Positions 34,051 through 46,989 of a stretch of DNA of 64,000 nt are shown here, piece by piece. The stretch is taken from assembly GCF_002776525.5 (NCBI RefSeq), contig NC_045434.1:118963075-119027074 (forward strand). Direction: 5' to 3'. Below the pieces are notes generated by a model. That model saw only the letters and a list, made by a program, of their open reading frames with translations. It had not been told where the DNA came from and did no database searches. Within the stretch, counting starts at the first letter, position 1. Each line of letters opens with the position of its first letter. Position numbers and translations under genes: made by a program. This DNA is from Piliocolobus tephrosceles. Taxonomy: Eukaryota; Chordata; Mammalia; Primates; Cercopithecidae.

Positions 34051-36340
34051 TCGGGTTACTTATTTTTATGATTATATCCTATGTAGGAACCTCATATATT
34101 AAAAAATTGATGTTTCTTTAAATTGATGCCATTTAGAATGTGAAGGATAAAACAGAGTCCACAATATCCTTATATAGGCATCCTTTTTGAGGATTTGGAT
34201 TTGGAAGCATTTCTTTAGAAACATAGGTATTTTTGACCAACTGTTTGAAAATCAGTGACGTAAATCCATTTACAAAAAGAATGAAGAAAAAGAAAAACAA
34301 CTGAGGCCCAAATATCTGAATCAACATTTTCTATCTAAGACCACAAGTAGGAAATGACAAACCTCGGATCCAAACCCATGTATTTTGACTTTTTCTATTT
34401 TATTTACACCATGATTTTATACCACCTTCCTTCCTCCTTTTAATCAAAAGCTATGGCACCAGTGAGTTTTTATTTAATTTTGAAAATAAGAGTATGCATG
34501 TAATACTGGCCAAAAAACTATAAATTGTATGATCAGTGATATATTATTAAGATAATTCAGACAGGTAACAGATCATGAAATATTAAGCAAGTCAATAAGA
34601 ATTAAAGTGGAGTAGCTCTGAAATAAAAATTGAAAGTTTGGTTGGCAATATTGGACTAGTTTGTATACCTGTGTTCTACAAATTCTTATCTTGTCTACAT
34701 TTTATTGCCAAATTAAAACCTAAATTTGCCTAGAAAGTGTAAAATAATGAAATTTTGGTGGCATAAAATATACCAAATTTTATTTTGTATAAATTTTCTG
34801 CAATTGTCAAAAATATTCTACTTCTTCCAATTAACAACATGGATTTCCAAAACTTTATTTGGACTCATGAATCCTGTAATAAACACAGCCATTATTTTAC
34901 TTATTATAAATTTGTCAAAAATCCTTCAATTTAACGAACTGAAACTTTCCACACCTATAGTTATCTTGGTATATGTTGAACTTGTTATACTATTACTATT
35001 GTATTATTATTGTGTGTGTAGTCTATGTAAAGCTCTTGCTCCTTCATTTTAGTTATCTTGATCATGTCAGGTACCTTACAAACATTATTTATTTACTACC
35101 ATGCTACTAATGCTATTTCAGTGCTGATTATTTTCCAGAGTAATCAATAATGACATAGATACAAGTACATACACAAGATACTTGTTCATATATGGATGTG
35201 ATCATAGTCCTATATTACAGATGTGTTTTTTTAAAGCAAACATTTTTCCCTTCCCACGTCTTTACACACAAGCATTGAATTGGTACATCATTTCATAAAT
35301 CTCATCAGAGGTAATAATATAAAATTGTTCACCTTGGTGGAATGCTAATATAATTTCAGTTTCAAATTATTGCAGAAAATTTTAAGTGATTTTTACATTT
35401 ACTGCAAAATCAATGAACTTTTTCGTATGCCAGACTCTTTATCATCTCCTCTAACTTTTCTACTTTATAATCGTTTCTCACACTACCTTAGTTCTGTACA
35501 AGTAATACGGCATTATGAAAACTGTCTAAATACATATAAATGTGGAAGATATTCACATTTCAATTCATTCAGAAATTGTAATAGCTCATTTTTCTAGGCA
35601 TTTCATTGTCTGCTCAAAACCAGAACTCCATCAAAATAGCTTGGCAACTGCTATTCAATATTCATTTGCTGAAAATGGTACAATGAGAACACCACATGAT
35701 GAAATGTTGTGCAGAAAGAACCAAATGTTCTATAACCCAGAAAGAAAAGTGAATTTTAAAAATACATGCACTAAATAAATGAAAGAATGCATTTTCAAAG
35801 ATTTCTGGTGGCATTTTGTATTGTGTCTCATACCACTAATTTAAGTTGTGATGATTCATAAAGTGCTAATTTTTATGGATGCTGAAAGAGGCATGTGTTC
35901 TCTAAGAAGAAAATCTTTACTGCTTTTCTTATGTTAATTACAGAAATAAAGTCCAGCTGCATTTACACTCATATTTTACAATATATATTTTTGGGAAAGG
36001 ATTTTAGCATTTAGGTAATGGGTATTATTAGTACTGGGACAAAATAATGGCTTTTAAAACTTTACTTGGTATTTGTTTATCCTTATAAATAAAAACTCCT
36101 TTTTATTTCATCACCTAGGTATCTATTGTCAGTCAAATCAATAGGGAAATTACTCAGGTATGTTTTTTAAACAAAATACCCCCCCAAAATTAATCACTTT
36201 TTGGAAAAAATACTGAATTATGTTAATTAGCTTAATAGATTGATTTTTTAATCTTTGTGTTTCTTTTGGGGTTCTAGTGAATCAAGACATTTAGTTTTAG
36301 GACTCAAATATTTATGATAAGCCTCTTTTCTTCTTCTTTG
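34051..36340. other. AT-rich unassigned; possible MIR remnant 34295-34390
   Basis: No gene recognised. 34295-34390 ('caactgaggcccaaatatct', 'aagaccacaagtaggaaatg', 'ggatccaaacccatgtattt') resembles the minus strand of a MIR SINE. The rest matches nothing I know. Confidence 0.45.
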
Positions 36341-36477
36341 TAATTTTTTTTTTTAAACAGATACGGGTTATTGCTAGGTTGCCTGGGCTGGTCTTGAACT
36401 CCTGGGCTCAAGGGATGCTCCTACCTTGGCTTCCCAGAGTATTTGGATTACAGGCATGAGCCACCGTATCTGGCAAA
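36341..36477 (-). mobile_element. Alu-like free monomer (FLAM/FRAM type)
   Basis: A T-run, then 'gcctgggctggtcttgaact', 'gggctcaagggatgctccta' and 'ggattacaggcatgagccac', about 135 bp: one monomer only. 'cctcttttcttct' flanks it at 36322-36334 and 36478-36490, an excellent target duplication. It is therefore a complete monomeric insertion, not a truncated dimer. Confidence 0.8.
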
Positions 36478-36490
36478 CCTCTTTTCTTCT

Positions 36491-37689
36491 GATAAAGACT
36501 TCCAATTTCCTATTCTACAAATTTATTCAGATAATTTCTTTAACAAGAATTTGACTCTTCAATGCTTTGTAATAAAAACAGAAAAAAAAAGTTTTTTTTT
36601 TGTAATCAGTTGAATATCTCATGTATTAAAAAATTCACACATGCAGAAAGTATGGTCGTAGTTAGGCTACCACTAATGCCAAATTCTCAAATTCTAGGTG
36701 TGATATTTTCAGATCACAGTTTCTTCTTTGACATTTATTAATTTAGTGGTAAATACATGAGAAGCCTGAAAACTTTCTCATATTCATAGGTATATTAAGC
36801 TGTTACAGTATACTGAAGCATCTCCTTTTATATGCTGAAACTCCTTTGCTATTAAAACCTGTATTGTTGCTATAATACCCACATGATTGACTAAATATAC
36901 AATATTTTTACAGTATTACAGATGCAAAACATGCCACTTGCGATATTGAATCTAATATATCCAACAATAGTGCAAGTAAAAGTGAAAGGGATTATCTGAC
37001 GCCTTAATGCTTGTCATTTCACTTTTGAAGAGACTAGATTTACAGAATATATGTAGTTATGAAAGACATATAGCAACATAGTTTCAGGGAAAATTTGAAA
37101 TACAAAAATGTAATTTAATTTGCTAAGTAATAACTAAAAAATTAAATGCCAATTACAAATTCTGATGGCCATTATTTATTGTTTCATTATGTTAGTATAT
37201 ATTTATTATATATTATATAATAAGTTGATTAACATTATTTTTAAATACTAATATTTCAAAGTGTTTTGGAAAGTCTACAAAAATAATAGTAGCTGTATTA
37301 AATAATAATAATTTATTAAGGGTGGTTCACTATGTTAATATAATACTTGTAGCAAACAGATCAAGTAGCTTTATCAATTGCATATGATAAACACTTTAGC
37401 AAATATTAGAGGATTTAATTCAGTTGTTGCAAGTCACAGATCAATTGAGTAATAGAGCTAAGATTTATGCTAGCTTATGCTAGCTCTAAGATTTAAGAAC
37501 AACATAAAATCAAGGTGTTTAACAGCTAAATCATCGAGAATCTCAGTATCATTTTCTTTCATTTAGGCAAAAAGCAGGATGTTAGAGGGAAAAACTGTAC
37601 TGGACAAAATGATTTACTTGTCACCCAAATGAAAAATAGGAAAGACATTTAAGGTCCAGTTAGATATCATTACATATAGATGCCTAATC
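36491..37689. other. AT-rich unassigned; possible MIR at 37280-37490
   Basis: 'aataatagtagctgtatta', 'ttgcaagtcacagatcaatt' and 'gagtaatagagctaagattt' follow the order of a minus-strand MIR. There is a local repeat 'tatgctagcttatgctagct' near 37467-37490. Otherwise nothing recognised. Confidence 0.45.
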
Positions 37690-38735
37690 AATCCAGCACC
37701 ATTTGCTGAAAAGATAATCCTTTTTAAATTGAAATACTTATATTATCATACATGTATAATTCAGGACTCTATTCTATCTTGTTAATTTCTGTGACTACTA
37801 TATTCAGTTGATTACTGAGGATTCATGTTAATTCTTGAAATCAGATAATGTGAGCACTCCAAATGTTTTATTTTTGAAAATTGTGTTAACAATTTTAGGT
37901 CTGCTGTTTTCTATATAAACTTTAGAAACAAGCTTGTCATTTTTTAAAACAAAACAAACTTTTTGCCATGATTTTGATTGGAACTGCAGTATGTCTACAG
38001 ATCAATTTGAAGAGAATTGACATATTAACTACGAGTCTTCTGATCCATATATAAAGTGCTTTTCTTAAAATTTTTAGATCTCTCTTGATTTTAATCATTA
38101 ACATCTTGTCGCAACTGGCAAACTAATATTGTACATATTTTATCAGATTTCTGCCTAAATATTCTGATTATGTTTTATTAATATTGTACACAGTGCTATT
38201 TCAATTTTCACTAGTTCCTTACTAGCATAACAGTAGTCTTTTCATTTTTGCATACTTAACCCATGATCTATGACCTTGTTAAACAGCTTTTTAGTTCTAG
38301 AAGCATTTTTCTAGGTTATGTGAGGTTATCTAAACAGATAATTTATTGTTTACAAATAAAGACAGTTCTATTTATTTGTTTCTTACAGATAAGCATTTAA
38401 TTTATTTTTCTTATCTTATTGTAATGGCTAAATCCTTTTAGTATAATGGTAAACAGAAAGAATAAAAGTGTATATCAATGACTTCCTCCCAAAATCACAG
38501 AGGAGGAATTAATATTTTATTGAAAATTATGGCATAAGCTTTATGTTTTGCTGTAAATGCTCTTTATCAGATTGTGAATGTGTTCTTCTGTTCTGAATTT
38601 GCTGATAGTTTTCAAGAGCAATGGATATTGATTTTCTTCAAATACATTTATACATCTCTTGAGATGATCATATTGCTTTTTTTGTTTTGTGTTGTTTTTC
38701 TCACGTTAGCTTATTATTATGATGGCAGACACCAT

Positions 38736-38758
38736 AGTTACTTTTGCACCAACCTGAC
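38736..38758. mobile_element. MADE1 (mariner) remnant, one terminal arm
   Basis: 'tagttacttttgcaccaacc' is the right-hand terminal inverted repeat of MADE1. The left arm is missing. It lies inside the L1M fragment. Confidence 0.6.
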
Positions 38759-39321
38759 AGTACATGACACATTGACTGAATTTTTCAGATGTTTATGCAA
38801 CCTTTCATTTCTAGGATAGACCACACTTGATCATGATGGGTTTTTAAAATTTATTTATTATGCAATTTGATTGCATACAACTTTGTTAAGTTTTGCATTT
38901 ATATGACTAAGAGGCATAGGCACAGAGTTTTCTGTTCTTGTGGTATGTCTTACTTTGCTATCAAGGTCATGTTGGACTCATAAAATAAATTGCAATATGT
39001 TCTATTTATTGAAAGAATGATCACAGGATTAATATCACTTCTTTCTTCAGTGCTGGGTAGAATTTCACAGTAATACCATCTGTTCCTGAATTTTCTTAGG
39101 TGGGATATTTGTAACTATGAAATTAATGTTTTTAGTAGATACATACCTATTCAGGTTGCCTCCTCCTTCATAAGGGAGCTTTTGGTTAATATTTTTAGGA
39201 TCTATTAATCTCTCCTCATCTATTCTTACTATTTTTAGTTGGTGTCTTCTCTCTTTTTCTCAGTATGTTATTAGAAATTCATAAATTTTTAAATCAAAGA
39301 CCCAGTATTTAGTTATATTGA

Positions 39322-39323
39322 TT

Positions 39324-39354
<31 letters not shown>

Positions 39355-39356
39355 TT
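39322..39356. repeat. (TTTA)n microsatellite
   Basis: About nine units within the L1M fragment. Confidence 0.95.
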
Positions 39357-39540
39357 GCTTTTCTGTAAATAAAATATATATAGTATTGCTTAGCTGATCT
39401 TATCTTTACTACTTTCCTCATTGTGCCTACTTTGGAAATATCTTCTTGACTACTAGTAATATATTTTGTTGTAATGTCCACTTTGAATGATATAGCCTCA
39501 CAAGCTTTATTGATTAGTGTTCTCATGGTATGACTTTTCT

Positions 39541-39910
39541 TCTTCTTCTCCTTCTCCTTCTTCCTCTTCCTCCTCCTCCTCCTCCTCTTCCTCCTCCTCC
39601 TCCTTCTTCTTCTTCTTTCTTCTTCTTCAGATGTAATTTCACTCTTGTTGCCCAGGTTGGAGTGCAATGGAGCGATCTCATCTCAACACAACCTTCACCT
39701 TCTGGGTTCAAGCAATTATCCTGTCTCAGCCTCCTGAGTAGCTGGGATTACAAGTATGTGCCACCGCATCCAGCTAATTTTGTATTTTTAGTAGAGATGG
39801 GGTTTCTCCATGTTGGTCAGGTAGGTCTTGAACTCCCGACCTTGGGTGATCCACCTGCTTTGGCATCCCGAAGTGCTGGGATTACAGGCATGAGCCACTG
39901 TGCCCAGCGG
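39541..39910 (-). mobile_element. Alu, minus strand, with expanded pyrimidine tail
   Basis: The Alu body (about 39631-39910) is full-length: 'cactcttgttgcccaggttg', 'gcctcctgagtagctgggat', 'ggcatgagccactgtgccca'. Its tail, originally poly(T) on this strand, is now about 90 bases of CTT/CTC/CCT units (39541-39630). 'gtatgacttttct' at 39528-39540 and 'gcatgactttctt' at 39911-39923 form the target duplication. The Arg/Lys/Glu-rich minus-strand frames come from the tract and are not genes. Confidence 0.92.
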
Positions 39911-40059
39911 GCATGACTTTCTTAATTCTTTTATTCTCAACTGGTCTGTGACTTTACGATTTACAATTGTAATTACAATTAATTTACAATCAATTATTTT
40001 TAAAATAATATTTTATTTTACATGGTCATCTGCAGCGTATTATCTTTTTTTCCACTGAT

Positions 40060-41230
40060 TGTTATTTCATCTTTCTTGTCACATTTTTTCGCATGTGGGG
40101 GTCTATGTTTTATCTATTTGTCAATTAGTCTGTATTGTGTCAAACAATCTTAATTTCTAATGCTTTATAATGAGTTTTGTTCTTTCTATATGCAAAGATA
40201 TGTAGTTTCACATTTATGCATCTAACTTTTAATTTATGCCATTCGATATTTTTATAATTTTCTCCATAAAGTCTATTCTTAGGTTTATTCTTATGTATTT
40301 CACAATTGTTGTGCCATTATAAATGGCATTATTTTAATTTATATGGTGTTTTTCTTTGTTGCTCTTATAAAATCTGATATTGCCTTTAGATATTTAGACA
40401 TTTTATATTTAAATATTTAGATAATTTCAAATCTAGTAAACTTGCTGAAATTTCTCATAATTTAGCGTGGTTTATCCATAGTTTTGATTTTTTGGGTTGA
40501 TTCATAGTTTTTATTTATGGATTGTTTAATGTAGAAGATGGCAACCAATGATTTTATGTATTTCATTTACTGTGTGCTACATTATTTTTCTTTCTCATGA
40601 ACTACCTAGAACATTCATTACAATGTTAAGTGGAAGTGATGTAAATGGGTATCTTTTTTTGGTTCTTGGTATTACATTGCTGCATCGTGCTAATATTCCA
40701 CAGTCTTTTTGTAGATATATTTTGTCTAGTTAAGAAAACTTCTATTTTTTCACTTCAATACAATTTCTATTTTTCTTTTTTAAAAGGTTATTAAATTTTA
40801 TTCAATTCTATTTCTGCATCTATTGATCTGCATCTATTCATATTAGGTGGTTTATTTTTTTCTCATTTAACTCTTTCAGTGATAAAATACATGAGTAGAT
40901 TTTCCAATATTAACCCATACTTGTGTATTTGAGATAAACAGTAGGTTGTAATATAAATCACACATTGTTAGATTTTATTTGCTTATTATTGTTATTATCA
41001 TTTTTTAGAAATTTACCATCCAAGTTTAGATTGTAATATAAATCATACATTGTTAGATTTTATTTGCTTATTATTGTTATTATCATTTTTTAGAAATTTA
41101 CTATCCAAGTTAAAAGTGAGATTAGCTTAATCTTTTTTATAATATTTGTATAGTTTATTGTTTTTCTATAAAATTTTAAAAAGTAATTAATATATTTATA
41201 TTCTGCTTAGAAGAGAATACATACTATCTA
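40060..41230 (-). mobile_element. Second L1M ORF2 fragment, minus strand
   Basis: 'tttatctatttgtcaattag', 'ttcttaggtttattcttatg' and 'gggtatctttttttggttct' recall L1M ORF2 read backwards. It repeats part of the ORF2 region already covered by 37690-39530, so it is a separate copy. It contains an 85-bp tandem duplication. Confidence 0.65.
40946..41111 (+). repeat. 85-bp tandem duplication, two copies
   Basis: Unit one starts at 40946 and unit two at 41031, both with 'ttgtaatataaatca'. The copies differ at about two positions in the body plus the last bases, so the duplication is much younger than the L1M that contains it. Confidence 0.95.
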
Positions 41231-43619
41231 TTCTAATAATAATCCCTTTTTTCTTAGTCTTGCTTTCAAGCGTTTTCATTCTTTCTGAATACTTCCAAAA
41301 CTAATCATAACCACGATTTTAGTCTTCTACAGTAAGTACTATTTTGTATATGTTTACATATTTATCAATTTCTTAGCCCAATCTTTTGGTCTAGAGGTAA
41401 TATACTATGATTGCCAAGATTCAAAAAGAATTATACATCATTAGATGAGGAGTGAGTCAAAACCGTTCTTCCGAAAGGAGACCATATATCTGGATAAGGG
41501 AGATAGAGAGAGAGAGAGGGCTGTGTGAGTTAAATAATTGAAATTCACTGCAATTGTAACATGTTAGCCTCATTAGCAACTGTACAGCACAAACTCAAAA
41601 GGAGGCTGTGATGAATTTACTGTCGATTTGTGTTGTTGTTAACTTCATCTTCTAGCTTAGTGTTTTTCTCTATGTGTTCACATATCTTTTCTTTTGGAAT
41701 GCAAATTGCCCTGAACTTTTGTCTTCTGTTTATCTATTATAAATTATTAACCACTACCAAAACAATGTTAATGAAAAACAAAGTTGATTTTTAAAAAAAA
41801 AACATTAATTTATAGCATCACCAAAGGCAGAGGAGGAGAACCTAGAATAATATAGTGAGGTAGAGAACTTAGAATAAAAGAGATAGAAGGAAATTTTATT
41901 GAATGGATACTTGTTTGTTGAGTTTTATTCTGTAACTTATCTGTTTGATCATGTGTTTGCTTTTGCTATCTACATAAAAACTGCATAGTATCCTCAATAT
42001 TATTCTTCTAGAGAAATATATTTTCTTATATTATTGTATGGAATTGATACAGAGATAGAACATTTAACATGAAAGTGAATGTTAAATGCCTTCCCAACTC
42101 ACTCCAATAACTAGTCTGATTTCTCACTAAGGAGAGCAATAAAAATAGAGGAACAACAGTTTAGAAGTTTTGCTATTTTAAACTTTTTTTAGTTTTACTT
42201 CAGAGTAAGACAGTCAATTAAAAAAAGATTTCATTTTAAAGTTCAATGTCGAGAACTATTCAAATGTAGTAAATGATTCAAGTTTATACAATGTAGCCCA
42301 TAAATAACCATTTATTCGTACTATAAAATTATCTATATGGCAAAAGGTATTAAATTAAGAGAACTAAAAATCCATCAGATTTTCCAAGGTTGAAATCATT
42401 CAGTGTATTTGAATGAACCAATCTGAGCTATATGAAGGGTTGATTAGCAACTATTTAATTCACCACTACACATGAAATTGAATCCAATTCATGAATCTTA
42501 TTTAGAAATCCAGATTAAAAGCCTCTTTGCAATGAAGTTGCTAAGCCATGGAGCTATGATCTGAGTATCTCTGCAGATCATCAGGTAGAGAAGTCAACAT
42601 GAGAGCCTGAAGCTGGAAGAAACTCCAAAGAGACAAAATCAGAAAAATTAGGCAAAGGAGAAAATCAAATGCAAGGAAAGAGAAGGAAACAGGAAATGGT
42701 TACTGACCATGAGATAGAGACACGATGGGACAGTTCACTGATACACGATATACCAGAAAAATCTTTCACAGCGGATCTTTCTGGTAGTACTAATTGAATT
42801 TAAAAATTTGCATTGTACTCTCATAAAGTTGCATAGTTTTAGGCTGAGTTTTCTTTAAATGTGGACAAAAATTCATCTTGGAAAATTTCTTGGATGAAGC
42901 TTTTGTCTCATGTAAGAATCATGATAGTTCTTGAAAAATTTGGTAATTGTTTTAATAATAATAATAACAATAATAATCAACTATGTAATCTAACAAATAG
43001 AGAAATAAAAATAAGAACCAGACATTTCTGTATGGCTTCTTTATATCCCTCACTGCCACATACCAGGTTTCGTTTTTAATATATATATACACAAATGTGT
43101 GTGTGTGTATATATATATATGTATATATTTTTTTTTTTTGCTAAATCTTGCTCCCATAACCATCAACAAATACAGCCACATTTCTTCACTTTCTCAAGCT
43201 TTCCATTTAATTATCTCTCTTAGATAATTGCTTAGATTATGCCCTGCCTCTTATTTTATAGAGAAAATAAAGATCAACAAGAATAAATTTCAACTTCTCA
43301 CTGTGCACCACATTTATCATTCTCTCTCGATTCCCAAACAATAGCTCTTAACTTTCTAAAAAATGCAGTCTTTCTACTAGTATTAGTGATCTCCAGCACT
43401 CTGATTACGTTCTACAGTATCACTCCTATATTTTCTATTTCCAGTATTTGATGTTTTTTTGTTTTAAACCATAAACATACTCAACTTCCATCATTATTTT
43501 TCAAAAACTGTCCTTCATCCCTGTATCAAAGGAGTTGGAGGGGAAAGAATGGAGTAAAATTGAAAGACCATTGAAATCAGACACAAAAAATATCATGTTA
43601 TGGGTCTGCTGCTTTTTAA
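41231..43619. other. AT-rich unassigned, with AAT and AT/GT microsatellites
   Basis: No gene or named repeat recognised. Simple repeats: (AG)n at about 41503-41519, interrupted (AAT)n at 42953-42978, and an (AT)n/(GT)n/(AT)n run at 43079-43129 followed by poly(T). Confidence 0.55.
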
Positions 43620-43790
43620 TGTTGAAACACAATAAAGCTACTTATCTTTTCGGATCTTTAGCTAATTAATTTACAAAACGGGGTGTCATCTACTCGTGTT
43701 CTTGTATTGATTGAAATCATTTACATGAAAATCCCTATATAGTCTCTCTGTCATTGCAGAGAGCTCAATAAATAGAAATTGGTATTATCT
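43620..43790 (+). mobile_element. MIR SINE remnant
   Basis: 'agctacttatcttttcggat', 'taatttacaaaacggggtgt' and 'agagctcaataaatagaaat' follow the MIR core-to-tail order (act-taac-ctct..., tgtaaaatgggg, gtgctcaataaat). Diverged but in the right order. Confidence 0.6.
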
Positions 43791-44929
43791 GGATGTCAGG
43801 TTTATAACCTTATAAGTACAGTCTTCTTTTTTCTCCTTCCCAGGCACAGACTCCTTTTGGGTCTATTACTTCTACAGAAACACAATGTGCTTCTCTGATT
43901 GGGAGCTGGAGCGCTTTCTGTCTGTCCTCAGCAGTCAACCCAGGTTGCTGTGGCTCCTTACAAGACAAGACTTATATTGGGACGGGAAGATTTGCTATCT
44001 TGTACTCAAAAAAATATATACATTTTGCTTCTATAGCCACCCAATCATTTCCTTGGCTTTGGGACTTGGGGGCAGGTTGTTTTCTTTCAGTTAAGCCTTT
44101 CACTCTGATGACAGATGAGTCTAGAAATGGGCATTGATTTTTTGCCTGTGTACCACTTAAAATGGCTCTGTCCCATCTACAAGAGTTTGTTTGTCATGAG
44201 CAAAAGTTAGAAGCCTGTGCAAAGGATCTTGCAAGTGAAAGTATATTTTTTTGTTTGCTTGTTTGATGTTAACAGAGTTTCTAACTATTGTGTTGGGTGA
44301 TCCTCAAGACTTACAGTTTTTAGCTACTTTCTTCTAACTGTTTTAATGGTGGTGAACTTTTTCTCCTGTGTTCTTCCAAGGGTGAAATAGTAAGTATATT
44401 TCATTTATACTTGGAGAGTTTATTCTAACTTCTTGGGAGTAAAGTTCATTTGTTTGTTTTAATGTTAGCCCTCTGATAATCTCAGGAAAAATTATGACTT
44501 TTTAGATCACCCAGTTTGGTTTTTGGATAGGGATGATGTCCTTTTGGAATTTGCAATATCCAAAGTAGAAGTGATACTCCTGTATTCTTCTCTTCTCGTA
44601 CTCTACTTAGAGATAGCATTGTGTCACTTTACATGAAAGTAGAAACTACCATTTTATGAAATCATCTATTATCTTTATATTACACATTTTAATGGTGCCT
44701 CCATAGACTGCTGAAGTTCCGTTTATTTTTAAACGTGTATTTTGTCTGTCGTTTTCAAAGAGAATAACTTTTATTGATCTAAAGTCAAGTTAAATGACTC
44801 TCTTCTTGGTAATCCTCAACCATTACACAGAAACATTTACTGAACAGCACAGAAATTGTATCTTATTTCTGAAGAACTAGCATGCTCATGCCAGATATTT
44901 TCTTTTATATTTGCTAATTACTAACTTTT
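43791..44929. other. Unassigned sequence
   Basis: No gene recognised. A 69-codon frame at 43885-44094 has no family resemblance. Possibly old L1M 5' material, but I could not place it. Confidence 0.4.
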
Positions 44930-46348
44930 TTTTCAAAAGTTACATTCTTCATATCCAAGATAAGGTTCTCATTCTGGTATTACACTATTGAAGTCACTTT
45001 TTAACTTTTTAGCTGCATATACTTTCAGCATCAAACTCTTGTTTTTTTGGTTTGAGTTTTCTTCCTTATAACATTTTCATTTACATTTTTATTAAATGGC
45101 TTCATTATTTTTGCAAGTATTCTGAAATTTATAAATTTTTTTTAAAACTCCTGGGTGTTGGTGAGAAAGATTTCTTTCATGTCAGTAGGAATAGAAGATT
45201 ATATGTTTGGTTTATATATATTCAGGTAAAGAGAAAAACCACAGCTTTTTCTGTTGACATTTTTAAAACTTTTATTTATCTTTCATTTTCTGTAATGTAG
45301 AAATAATATGTGTAGGAATAATTTTTTCTGTTATTTGTCTTTCTTGGTGTCCTCTGAGCTTTCTAGGTCTGTGGTTTTATGTCTGACATTAATTTACAGA
45401 AATTCTTGGTCATTATTGCTTCAAATATTTTTTCTGTGTTTTTTTTCTCTCTTTCTTCTCCTGTGGTGTTTCCATTACACATATGTTAGACATATGTCCC
45501 ACAGTACTTGGATATTATGTTCCTTTTATTCTTCTCTTTGTTTTTCAGTTCTGGAGGTTTTTGTTGTAATATTCTCAAGCTCAGGTCAGATATTCTTTTC
45601 TTATCCCTGTCCAGTCTACTAATTAGACCATGAGAAACATTCTTCACTGCTGTGGCAATACATGGTAACTCTAGCATTTAAATAATTCTTAGAATTATTT
45701 TGTCTCTGACTACATTGTCCTCCTATTCTTAATTCTTATCTATTTATCCATTAGAACTATTAGCAATATTATCCATAGTTGTTTTATGTTTTCAGTCTGG
45801 TAATTCCAACATACTTCCCATATCTAATTCTGGTTTGACACTTGCTCTTTCTTTTCAAACTGTGTTAGTTGCCTTTTAGTATGTCTTATAATTTTTTCTT
45901 GATAGTTGGACGTGATGTACTCAATAAAAGAAACTATACAAATGTGCCGTTAGAAGTGTGGTGGCAAGGTGTAGGGGGAGGATTCGCATTCTGCAGTTGT
46001 ATGATTAGGTCTCAGTAATGTACTGAGCTTGTACCTCTAGAGTGTACATTTTTCATGTGCTCTTCAGTCACCTTCTTTTCCCTTGTAAGACAAGAGATCT
46101 ACAGTGGGCTGCATTGGGGTATTTCCTTTCTGCTACTTGGAAGATTAGAGGGAATTTGAATTGGGTATTTTTCTTCCTCCATGTGAAATACTATATCTAA
46201 TTGGAGTTGAATATTTCCTTTCCCCAGGTCAGTTATTCTCTGATAAAACACCAGCACTTTAAGCTCTAGTAAACATGTTTTTACTGAAGGGAGACCCTGT
46301 TAAGAACAAGACACTTCTCTGGCATATTTCAAAATATTTCCTTCACCA

Positions 46349-46379
<31 letters not shown>

Positions 46380-46790
46380 GGAAGAACCTGGCAATTTTTC
46401 TCTAGTAGTCATTGTAAATACCTTGTAGAGTTAGTGGGGGTAAAACTCATAAAACTGTGGGAGCCCTACTGTGAGTGATTGCTGATGGAATTTTAACTCT
46501 GAGTTTTCCACACTGAGTCTCCAGCAGTTTGTCAATTGTAGTTCAGGTTTTATTACCTGGCACTGGTTCCAACAGAGGTTGTCACTTGTGGGTTCCTGCT
46601 GTAGTAAATTCTGATTACCTCTATTTACGTGTTGGTTTCTCCAATTTGGGAGGTAGTGGTTTGCCCTGTGATTTCACTTCTTTTATTAAGAGGAGCTGTT
46701 AATTTTTCAAGTTGTTTAGCTTTTCACCCTTTGTTAGGATGAAGCGGCAACTTCCAAGCTTCTTACATCACAACAGAAATAAAAAGAGGA
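44930..46790 (-). mobile_element. L1M 5' region, minus strand
   Basis: Contains the typical reverse-orientation words 'cttggtcattattgcttcaa', 'ttctggaggtttttgttgta', 'tagttgccttttagtatgtc' and 'tgatagttggacgtgatgta', and near the end 'gcggcaacttccaagcttct'. This parallels the 5' end of the L1M at 32.7-34.05 kb. A 24-base poly(T) at 46356-46379 interrupts it. No open ORF1. Confidence 0.65.
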
Positions 46791-46989
46791 TCTATAATTT
46801 TTATGATTCCCTACTTCTTTCTCATTCTATCTACAATATACAGATGGTAAATTACCTGTTTGGCAATAGCTTCCTAATCTTCATAGTGACACATCTCAAC
46901 GTTATTTTTGTATACTTGCTTTTCAGAGCCTTCTCTCATATATTTAGCTAACTTCTGCTAATATCATATATTTAGAAAACTGACTATTT

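Larger units (their letters stand above)
37690..39530 (-). mobile_element. L1M ORF2 fragment, minus strand
   Basis: Reads through the reverse-transcriptase region backwards: 'tttgattggaactgcagtat', 'gagaattgacatattaacta', 'cttgagatgatcatattgct', 'ttggtgtcttctctcttttt'. Frames closed. It is interrupted by a MADE1 remnant at 38736-38758 and a TTTA microsatellite. It ends at the Alu target site. Confidence 0.75.

Noticed and set aside
39344..39711. Arg/Lys- and Glu/Gly-rich frames
   Set aside because: Translation of a pyrimidine microsatellite and an Alu; no coding evidence.
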